Assembly: GCA_934481325.1 (NCBI GenBank)
Contig: CAKSPL010000021.1
Location: 1 to 11,588, forward strand
DNA: 11,588 bases
Origin: an uncultured Eubacteriales bacterium
Lineage (GTDB): Bacteria > Bacillota > Clostridia > Oscillospirales > CAG-272
Direction: 5' to 3'
A model generated the notes under the pieces. That model ran no database searches, had not been told where the DNA came from, and was given only the letters and a program-made list of their open reading frames with translations. Positions 6,261 to 11,588 of this stretch are shown here, in pieces (within the stretch, counting starts at the first letter, position 1; each line of letters opens with the position of its first letter). Both the position numbers and the translations under genes were made by a program.

Positions 6261-6271
6261 GGAATTCACAA
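6254..6271. promoter_or_regulatory. Rex-like redox operator over the -35 of pfkA-ldh
   Basis: Read on the - strand the 18 bases are TTGTGAA-TTCC-TTGACAA. The widely reported Rex operator is TTGTGAA-N4-TTCACAA, so there is a single mismatch. It covers the whole -35 hexamer, the right place for a repressor. Rex senses NADH/NAD+ and typically represses fermentation genes such as ldh until NADH rises. The rex gene itself is not in the window. Confidence 0.7.
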
Positions 6272-6286
6272 ATATTTTTGTGAATT
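6263..6286. repeat. Perfect 10-bp inverted repeat upstream of the pfkA promoter
   Basis: AATTCACAAA (6263-6272), spacer TATT and TTTGTGAATT (6277-6286) form a perfect palindrome centred about 50 bp before the predicted start. Its left arm contains one half-site of the Rex-like box, and its right arm adds another TTGTGAA (6278-6284). No clear partner half-site follows at the expected spacing. It has T's on its + strand side but no + strand gene to terminate. Confidence 0.6.
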
Positions 6287-6424
6287 TTTTACAGCGCAAC
6301 CCGCGCGGCGGCAGAACCGCCCCCGCGGGGAGAAACGCCGTTTCGCGATAGGTATAGGCGGTGCCGTCCTCACGCCGCGGAAAATTCCGCCGAAACGCGA
6401 AAATCCCTGTCCGCAACGCGCCGT

Positions 6425-7519
6425 TTACGAAGTGTGCTTTCTTTCCGCCTTGCGGGATTCGGTCAGCGCACCGAGCGAATCCGCCAAAATCTCCCGCACG
6501 TCGGGGGAAAGCCCCGAATACGCGCGGTAAAGGTTGCGCAACAGCTTGATTTTTCCGCTTCCCAGCTCGTCCAGCCTTGTCAGCTCCGCCCCCTCCAGAA
6601 TGGTAAACAGTGCCTCGCTGAACTGCCGCTTGCGCTCGGGCGAAAGCTCCTTCACAAACCGCGTGAGAATTGCCTCCGTCCGCCTGCCGAACGCGGTGCG
6701 TTCGGGGGTATATACAAAATCCGCGCCCGAAATTTCCCACGAGTATGCGTCGTGCTGCATAATCCCCGCGGCGGTGCTTTTCACGATTTTATAATTGGTG
6801 TCGTGCTCCAGCAGAACCCCCACGATTGAAGATTCGGGCAGATAGGTGCGGATACGCGGGCGCAATTCCGCATATTCGGGGGTGGAAAGCGTTTCATCGC
6901 AAAAGCCGGGGCCGTCACAGTTGAATACCGCCCGGGTGCGGCTGCGCACCTCCGCCCCGCCGTGAACGGCGGCATACATCGCAAGATTCCCGCCCTTGGA
7001 ATGCCCGCCCACGTAGAGCTTCCGGAGCGGAAACGCGGCGGCAACCTCCCGCAGATACCGCACGGCGCAAAGCTGCGCCGGCACGGGGCATTCGTAGCTC
7101 ATCCGGAAATCCTCCCGCCAGCCCACCACCGAGTTGTCGGTTCCTTCAAATGCAACGAACAATGCATTTCCCGGCAGCAGCACGGTCAGGGCGGCAAACT
7201 GCACGCCCATTTCCCCGTCAATCCGTTTCGTTGCCCCGATCAGCCGGAGCGGCGCAAAGCGCGCGCTGTCGCGAAGGGCGGCAAGCAAACGGTGATGCTT
7301 ATCGTCAAACCCGGTTTCGGTTTCGGTAATCGGGCGGGAAAAATACGCCCCCGCCGCCTGTGCCAGCCGCACGGGCTCCGCCCCCGGGGCTTCCGGCACG
7401 ATTCCTTCCGTCCGGATATAGGGCAGGAGGGAGAAAATCAGCCCGTCCACGGGCGTGAGCGGTGCGTTGCCGAAGGTCAGATCGCCGCGCCAGGTCAGAT
7501 AATCGAAAATATTCCCCAT
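6425..7519 (-). CDS. DUF2974 (Mbeg1-like) alpha/beta-hydrolase
   Basis: A 364-aa protein with a lipase-like serine hydrolase core. The nucleophile elbow is GHSKGGN (172-178, Ser174). FEGTD (124-128) is in the usual oxyanion strand, and NCDGPGF (200-206) and QHDAYSWEI (about 255-263, His256) carry likely acid and base. The N-terminus NIFDYLTWRGDLTFGNAPLTPVDGLIFSLLPYI is characteristic of the DUF2974/Mbeg1-like family found in Firmicutes, whose substrate is not established. It has no signal peptide, so it is probably intracellular. Start 7519 has GGGAGGG five nt upstream, and a promoter lies just beyond. An open frame continuing upstream to 8377 crosses the promoter and terminator and is rejected. 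No clear terminator follows; the 242-bp gap to pfkA holds that operon's control region. Confidence 0.88.
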   Translation of the reverse strand: MGNIFDYLTWRGDLTFGNAPLTPVDGLIFSLLPYIRTEGIVPEAPGAEPVRLAQAAGAYFSRPITETETGFDDKHHRLLAALRDSARFAPLRLIGATKRIDGEMGVQFAALTVLLPGNALFVAFEGTDNSVVGWREDFRMSYECPVPAQLCAVRYLREVAAAFPLRKLYVGGHSKGGNLAMYAAVHGGAEVRSRTRAVFNCDGPGFCDETLSTPEYAELRPRIRTYLPESSIVGVLLEHDTNYKIVKSTAAGIMQHDAYSWEISGADFVYTPERTAFGRRTEAILTRFVKELSPERKRQFSEALFTILEGAELTRLDELGSGKIKLLRNLYRAYSGLSPDVREILADSLGALTESRKAERKHTS

Positions 7520-7544
7520 AAAGCCCTCCCGAATCGTTTTTTTC

Positions 7545-7573
7545 ATTGTACCATACGCCCGCCCGTCTGTCAA
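7545..7573 (-). promoter_or_regulatory. Sigma-70/SigA promoter of the DUF2974 hydrolase
   Basis: On the - strand, TTGACA (7573-7568) and TACAAT (7550-7545) are separated by 17 bp. It begins one base after the MFS terminator stem ends. The leader is short, about 19 nt, just enough for the ribosome binding site. Confidence 0.87.
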
Positions 7574-7574
7574 G

Positions 7575-7609
7575 AAAAGAGAGCCGGAATTTAATTCCGG
7601 CTCTCTTTT
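7575..7609 (-). terminator. Terminator of the MFS transporter gene
   Basis: A perfect inverted repeat with 17-bp arms (7575-7591 and 7593-7609) about a single central base. The GC part GAGAGCCGG is flanked by A/T, giving U's on the 3' side. The TAA stop of the MFS gene (7591-7593) is the centre of the palindrome, so termination would start in the final codons. The promoter of the next gene abuts it. Confidence 0.85.
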
Positions 7610-8814
7610 GCTTCCGGGGGTTCCCCCGACCTTCGTTCGGTCAGAATCCGCAGGCACACCGTGGCAATCAGCAGGAGTGCCGGCAGGGCAATGGCAACCA
7701 GAAACGGCACGCGGAGGTTGCCGCCGTTGGCGTCCGCGATTTTTCCGGCAACCGAGGGGCCGAGCAGGCACCCCACGTCCCCCGCCAATGCAAGGATGGA
7801 AAACATCGGCATCCCCCCGTTCGGGATGGATTTTGCCGCAAGACTGTACACCCCGGGCCAGAACACGCCCACCGAAAAACCGCATAGCGCACACCCGGCA
7901 AGGGCAAGCATCGGCTGACCCGAAAGCCCCGCCAGCAGGTAGGAAATAACGCAAAGCACCGCAGAAACCGGAATCGTGACAAACAGGGAGACCTTGCCTG
8001 CAATCAGCCCGGCAACGATACGCGAAATCCCCATCAGCAGGGCAAACAGGCACGGGCCCAGCAAATCCCCGGTGGCTTTGTCCACCCCGAGTCCGTTTTC
8101 GGCAAAGCTGGACGCCCACTGGCTCATCACCTGCTCCGCGGCACCCGCGGCGGCAATCATCACGAAAAGGCAGAGGAACAGACGCATCCCGAACAGACGC
8201 CGAATCGGCATTCCGCCGCCCTCCTCGTTCATTTCCGGCATCGGAACCACCGAGAAAAGCAGAGCGTCCAGAATCGGCTCTGCGGCAAGCAGACAGGCAA
8301 GCACCCGCCAATGTACGATGCCGAAAAAGCGGAAAAACAGCACCGAAAGGAGAATCAATCCCGCCTGCCCCCAGCAATAAAAGGAATGCAGAAAGCTCAT
8401 TGAGGAGGCTTTGTTATCGGAGGGACACGCCTCAATCAGCGGGCTGATCAGCACCTCGGAAAGTCCGCCGCCCATCCCGCAAAGCAGGGTGGAGGTCACC
8501 AGTCCCGCAAACGGGGAGGGGAACACCCACGGCAAAAACGCCAGCCCCACCAGCCCTGCCGAGGCGAAAATCTGCGTCAGCACCGAAATCAGGCGCAGAT
8601 TCACGTGCGGCAGAAATTTGGCGGAGGAAAGATCAATCAACAGCTGAATGGTAAAATTGATGCCGATCAGCAGGGAAATCTGCGTCAGGCTGATGCCGAG
8701 CTCCTGCCCGAAGCGGACAAACAGGAGCGGTGAAAAATTGATGGTAACGGCTTGTGTGATATAGCCGAGATAACACGCCTTTTTGGTGGCGGAATATGTA
8801 CGGAGAAATTGCAT
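7591..8814 (-). CDS. MFS transporter
   Basis: A 407-aa membrane protein of the major facilitator superfamily with about 12 hydrophobic segments in two halves. They are separated by a charged loop near residues 193-208 (PEMNEEGGGMPIRR). The first half has a Gly-rich TM4 (CGMGGGLSEVLISPLIEACP), and the second has a matching CGFSVGVFWPGVYSLAAKSIPNGG, the pattern of FucP/sugar-type MFS permeases. The substrate is not evident. Start 8814 has a weak AAAGG five nt upstream; I see no good promoter in the 50-nt gap to the cation transporter, so it is probably co-transcribed with it. Its transcript ends at the palindrome overlapping its own stop codon. Confidence 0.9.
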   Translation of the reverse strand: MQFLRTYSATKKACYLGYITQAVTINFSPLLFVRFGQELGISLTQISLLIGINFTIQLLIDLSSAKFLPHVNLRLISVLTQIFASAGLVGLAFLPWVFPSPFAGLVTSTLLCGMGGGLSEVLISPLIEACPSDNKASSMSFLHSFYCWGQAGLILLSVLFFRFFGIVHWRVLACLLAAEPILDALLFSVVPMPEMNEEGGGMPIRRLFGMRLFLCLFVMIAAAGAAEQVMSQWASSFAENGLGVDKATGDLLGPCLFALLMGISRIVAGLIAGKVSLFVTIPVSAVLCVISYLLAGLSGQPMLALAGCALCGFSVGVFWPGVYSLAAKSIPNGGMPMFSILALAGDVGCLLGPSVAGKIADANGGNLRVPFLVAIALPALLLIATVCLRILTERRSGEPPEAKESRN

Positions 8815-8864
8815 AAAAACCTTTCTGTTCGGGAATTAGGCTGGGGACGGTATGAGAAACGCGC

Positions 8865-10037
8865 TCAAACGCGGTCAATCGTCACCACGGTGTAAAGGTG
8901 CGGATCCTCGCGCCCCACCGCCGCGGCGAGCTTCTCTTTGATTTCACGGTCGGTCAGTGCCGTCTCAAACGGCACCGCCACGTCGAAGATGAGATTGGTA
9001 TGAGTGGTGCCCGGCACCATACGGAAATCGTGAATCCGCATTTTCGGGTCGATTTCCTCGGCAAAACGCTCGGTAAGCTCCTTCCAGTGTTCCAGCACCG
9101 GGTCGTCGATCACAATGGGGTCCAGATGCACCGTGCAGGAAATATGATGCTCGTCAAACAGACGCTTTTCAATCAGATCCACCGTGTCGTGCGTGGCGAA
9201 AATGTCCTTTTTGCCGTCCACCTCGGCGTGAAAGGAGGCAAAGGTATAGCCCTTGCCGTAGCAGTGTACCATCAGGTCGTGAATGCCCAACACCTCCGGA
9301 TACTCCGCCACCGTATCCCGGATGGTTTTTAAGATGCGGGGGTCGGGGGATTCCCCGAGGAGCGAATTTTTGGTTTCGTTCAGCACGCGACAGCCCGCAA
9401 TCAGAATCAGCACCGCCACGGCAAGCCCCATCACGGGGTCGGCATACGGGCGCAACGCCTTTGGCAGAAGGAGGGCGGCAAGATTGGCAAGCAGAACCGC
9501 CGAGGTGGCAATCGCATCCGACAGACTGTCGGCGGCGGTGGCGCGCAGCACCTCGGATTCCAGTTTTTTGCCCCATTTGCGGTTGAAAAAGCACATCCAA
9601 AGTTTGCAAAGCACCGAGCCGCCGAGTACGGCAAAGGTCAGCGCGTCGGGAGAAATCCCCACCGGCGTGATGAGTTTTCGCACCGAATCCTTAACCAATT
9701 CCGCGCCCACCAGCAATACCAAAAAGGAAATAATCATAGAAGCGATGTACTCCATCCGGGCGTGACCGAACGGGTGCGCCCGATCGGCGGGCTTGGCGGA
9801 AATGCGGAAGCTGACCAGCGAAATCACCGAGGAGCCGGCGTCCGAGAGGTTATTGACCGCGTCCGCACGGATGGAAATCGACCCCGCAATCACCCCCACC
9901 GTCAGCTTTGCCGCAAACAGCAGAATATTGAGAAAAATCCCCACCACGGCGGAAAGCGACCCCGCCGCACGGCGCACGGCGGGATCGTCCACATCGTCCG
10001 GATCCTTTACAAATCGGCGCAGAATCCGTCGGAACAT
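8865..10037 (-). CDS. Cation diffusion facilitator (CDF) divalent metal exporter, possibly Mn-type
   Basis: A 390-aa inner-membrane antiporter that expels divalent metal ions. TM2 has RADAVNNLSDAGSS (57-70), followed by AHPFGHARMEYIA (87-99), the CDF hallmark loop. TM5 has ADSLSDAIATS (169-179). The metal site is thus Asn62/Asp66 with Asp170/Asp174. An Asp-x3-Asp pair in TM5 instead of the His-x3-Asp of zinc exporters is associated with the manganese branch, so Mn2+ is a reasonable guess. The cytoplasmic part is about 80 residues longer than usual and looks like two tandem copies of the dimerisation domain (about 250-310 and 330-390). AGGAGG lies 6 nt before ATG 10037. The MBOAT gene ends 14 nt upstream, so the two are coupled. 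Confidence 0.9.
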   Translation of the reverse strand: MFRRILRRFVKDPDDVDDPAVRRAAGSLSAVVGIFLNILLFAAKLTVGVIAGSISIRADAVNNLSDAGSSVISLVSFRISAKPADRAHPFGHARMEYIASMIISFLVLLVGAELVKDSVRKLITPVGISPDALTFAVLGGSVLCKLWMCFFNRKWGKKLESEVLRATAADSLSDAIATSAVLLANLAALLLPKALRPYADPVMGLAVAVLILIAGCRVLNETKNSLLGESPDPRILKTIRDTVAEYPEVLGIHDLMVHCYGKGYTFASFHAEVDGKKDIFATHDTVDLIEKRLFDEHHISCTVHLDPIVIDDPVLEHWKELTERFAEEIDPKMRIHDFRMVPGTTHTNLIFDVAVPFETALTDREIKEKLAAAVGREDPHLYTVVTIDRV

Positions 10038-10051
10038 AAAAAGACCTCCTC

Positions 10052-11452
10052 TCAGAAGCGAAAATACAGAAACGGGTTATACCCGGCATCGGCAAGATAG
10101 GAAACCGCCAGCACCATTCCGGCAAGCGGAAGCACCACCCCCGCCCACGCGGTGCGGCGGGCGGCAAAAAAGCGGCGGAACAGCGTCCGCGGCAGGGGCG
10201 TGGAGCCGACCGCGCAGATTGCCAGAAACGGCAAATGACGCACAAAATCATACCCCGCGTTTCCGTGCGCAAAGCCTGCGGCACCGAACAACGCCCCGAA
10301 AAAGCGGCAAAAGGCGGCAGGGGAAAGCGCGGCACTGCTGCCGTCAAAAGCGAAAATCAGCCAGCCAAAGAGAATGCCGCCAAGCGTGACCGCGTGCCGG
10401 AGCGGGCGCGGCAGGTGAAACGGCAGGTGCGGGAACACCAGCTTTTCGAGAAACAGCAACAAAAACCAGTAAATCCCCCACAAAAGAAAGCTGAATGCCG
10501 CGCCGTGCCAAAGCCCGGTTAGCGTCCATACCACAAACAGGTTGAACACCGTGCGCAGTCGCCCCTTGCGGTTGCCGCCGAGCGGAATATAGACATACTC
10601 CCGAAAAAAGGCGGAAAGCGTGATGTGCCAACGCCGCCAAAAGTCGGTAAAACTCACACCGGTATAGGGGTAATTGAAATTTTCGGGGAAGGTGAAGCCA
10701 AAAATTGCCCCCAGCCCCAGTGCCATATCCGAATACCCCGAAAAATCAAAGTAAATCTGAAACGCAAAGCCCAAAAGAGCCAGCCACGCGCCGAGAAAGG
10801 ACGGGGTTTCCCCCGTTGTGTACGTGGAAAACAGCGCGCCCGCCGTGTTGGCAAGCAACACCTTTTTGCAAAGTCCCGCCACAAAGCGGCGCACCCCCGC
10901 CGCGGCGCGCGCGGCGGTATGGGTGCGCGCGGTCAATTCCCCCGCCACGTCCGAGTAACGGACAATCGGTCCCGCCACCAATTGGGGAAAAAGTGCCACA
11001 TAAGTGCCGAAGGTTGCGGGGTTCTTTTCCGCCGGAACCTCCCCCCGGTAAACGTCCACCACATAGGAAAGTGCCTGAAAGGTGTAAAACGAAATACCGA
11101 GCGGCAACCGCACCGCGGGAAACGGGAGCGAAAAAAGAGCCGCCAACGCCCCGGCGTATTTGTAAAAGAAAAGCAAAAACAGGTCAAAACCCACCGCAAG
11201 GCACAGTGCCGTGCGGCGGTGGCGACAGCGCGCAAGCCACAAGCCAAACAAAAAGTTGGCAAGCACGGTGCCAAGCATCAGAAACACGTAAACCGGCTCG
11301 CCCCACGCGTAAAACAGGAGGCTCATCAGCAAAAGAACCCCGTTTCTCACCGCAAGGCGACGGCGGGGCGGCAGGCACAGCGGCAAAAGAAAATACAGCA
11401 GCAGCACCGCCGGCAAAAAAAGAAATAGAAAGGTATAGGAAGAAAACAGCAT
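10052..11452 (-). CDS. MBOAT-family O-acyltransferase (AlgI/DltB-like)
   Basis: A 466-aa polytopic membrane protein that transfers an acyl group, usually acetyl, across or at the membrane onto a cell-surface polymer. The AlgI-type core is complete: PLGISFYTFQALSYVVDVYRGE (117-138), FPQLVAGPIVRY (155-166), QIYFDFSGYSDMALGLG (232-248), FWRRWHITLSAFFREYVYIPLGGNRKG (271-297, His276) and LTGLWHGAAF (311-320) with the conserved catalytic His316. The start at 11452 has GGGAGGG four nt upstream. The usual partner (an AlgJ/AlgX- or DHHW-like secreted acetylase) is not adjacent; the gene directly downstream is the CDF exporter. The target polymer therefore cannot be assigned. It seems to be the first gene of its transcription unit, with a -10-like TATGAT upstream. 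Confidence 0.92.
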   Translation of the reverse strand: MLFSSYTFLFLFLPAVLLLYFLLPLCLPPRRRLAVRNGVLLLMSLLFYAWGEPVYVFLMLGTVLANFLFGLWLARCRHRRTALCLAVGFDLFLLFFYKYAGALAALFSLPFPAVRLPLGISFYTFQALSYVVDVYRGEVPAEKNPATFGTYVALFPQLVAGPIVRYSDVAGELTARTHTAARAAAGVRRFVAGLCKKVLLANTAGALFSTYTTGETPSFLGAWLALLGFAFQIYFDFSGYSDMALGLGAIFGFTFPENFNYPYTGVSFTDFWRRWHITLSAFFREYVYIPLGGNRKGRLRTVFNLFVVWTLTGLWHGAAFSFLLWGIYWFLLLFLEKLVFPHLPFHLPRPLRHAVTLGGILFGWLIFAFDGSSAALSPAAFCRFFGALFGAAGFAHGNAGYDFVRHLPFLAICAVGSTPLPRTLFRRFFAARRTAWAGVVLPLAGMVLAVSYLADAGYNPFLYFRF

Positions 11453-11493
11453 AACGCCCTCCCGTTCGGCAGGCTTTTGATTGCGGTTTTCTT

Positions 11494-11499
11494 ATCATA
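11494..11499 (-). promoter_or_regulatory. Likely -10 element of the MBOAT operon
   Basis: TATGAT on the - strand, 41 nt before the MBOAT ATG. No good TTGACA-like -35 is visible 16-18 bp further out; the bases there are CATATT. Without a -35, this is a weaker call than the other promoters. Confidence 0.4.
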
Positions 11500-11562
11500 C
11501 CGAAAAAACGGGAAAAATATGCGTTTTGCGTTTTTCTCGCCTGTTTTGGACACACGCGCCAA

Positions 11563-11588
11563 AGGAAACTTTTTGAAAAAAGTTTCCT
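11563..11588. terminator. AT-rich hairpin at the window edge
   Basis: AGGAAACTTTTT (11563-11574), two bases, then AAAAAGTTTCCT (11577-11588) form a perfect 12-bp inverted repeat cut off by the window end. It may be a terminator for a gene beyond the right edge, or a dispersed intergenic hairpin. The sequence after base 11588 would decide. Confidence 0.45.

Noticed and set aside
6265..6284. CRP-type site in the pfkA upstream palindrome
   Set aside because: A CRP site reads TGTGA-N6-TCACA; here the halves are in the opposite order (TCACA first), so it does not fit. The Rex reading fits better.
6183..6740. Long open frame joined to the front of pfkA
   Set aside because: It crosses the pfkA promoter, the Rex-like box and the end of the hydrolase gene. 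The extension has no family likeness and arises from GC-rich antisense-style frames.
7520..8377. Long open frame joined to the front of the DUF2974 hydrolase
   Set aside because: It overlaps the MFS gene out of frame and crosses a terminator and promoter. The Arg/Gly/Cys-rich composition is that of a shadow frame.
8815..8890. Separate promoter for the MFS gene
   Set aside because: A TTGACC is present, but the hexamer 17 bp later (TCATAC) matches -10 consensus poorly; co-transcription with the cation exporter is simpler.
10625..11454. Long + strand open frames opposite the MBOAT gene
   Set aside because: Highly basic, Pro/Arg/Lys-rich translations without domains; they mirror the GC-rich codon use of the real gene on the other strand.

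Overview
The window is a compact, GC-rich stretch of a Gram-positive bacterial chromosome. The evidence is consistent: strong AGGAGG-type ribosome binding sites, textbook vegetative sigma (SigA/sigma-70) promoters with 17-bp spacers, hairpin-plus-U terminators packed between genes, a pfkA-ldh operon behind a Rex-like box, and several protein families common in gut Clostridia. The best guess is a high-GC anaerobic Clostridia member, perhaps Oscillospiraceae or a relative. This is inference from gene content and sequence style, with no database match behind it.

Left part (1-1390, + strand): the C-terminal 59 residues of a COG2509-type FAD-dependent oxidoreductase, then a terminator that overlaps a promoter, then a 305-aa nucleotidyltransferase. 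A bidirectional terminator (1361-1390) separates these from the genes on the - strand. About 140 bp in front of it hold a degenerate GC-rich repeat.

Middle part (1398-4100): a small 100-aa protein of unknown function and a MATE efflux protein lie on the - strand. A DeoR/GlpR-type regulator lies on the + strand. The MATE/regulator gap holds two strong promoters that fire towards and across each other, with direct repeats that may be operators. A second bidirectional terminator follows the regulator.

Central metabolism (4138-6290, - strand): pfkA (6-phosphofructokinase) and an ldh-type 2-hydroxyacid dehydrogenase form a two-gene operon. It has a consensus promoter, and its -35 hexamer lies inside a near-perfect Rex operator. 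This predicts control of lactate fermentation and glycolytic entry by the NADH/NAD+ ratio. The dehydrogenase carries Arg at the position that usually separates malate from lactate dehydrogenases.

Right part (6425-11588, - strand): a DUF2974 (Mbeg1-like) alpha/beta hydrolase has its own promoter directly after the terminator of an MFS transporter. Upstream, an AlgI/DltB-like MBOAT acyltransferase and a cation diffusion facilitator are tightly coupled (14-nt gap), and the MFS gene follows 50 nt later, so MBOAT-CDF-MFS may be one transcript. The cation transporter appears to carry two tandem copies of its cytoplasmic domain.

I see no mobile element, CRISPR array, tRNA, rRNA or phage gene. No stretch over 300 bp lacks a gene. 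No convincing novel multi-gene system was found; the most useful leads are regulatory and at the level of protein architecture or specificity.
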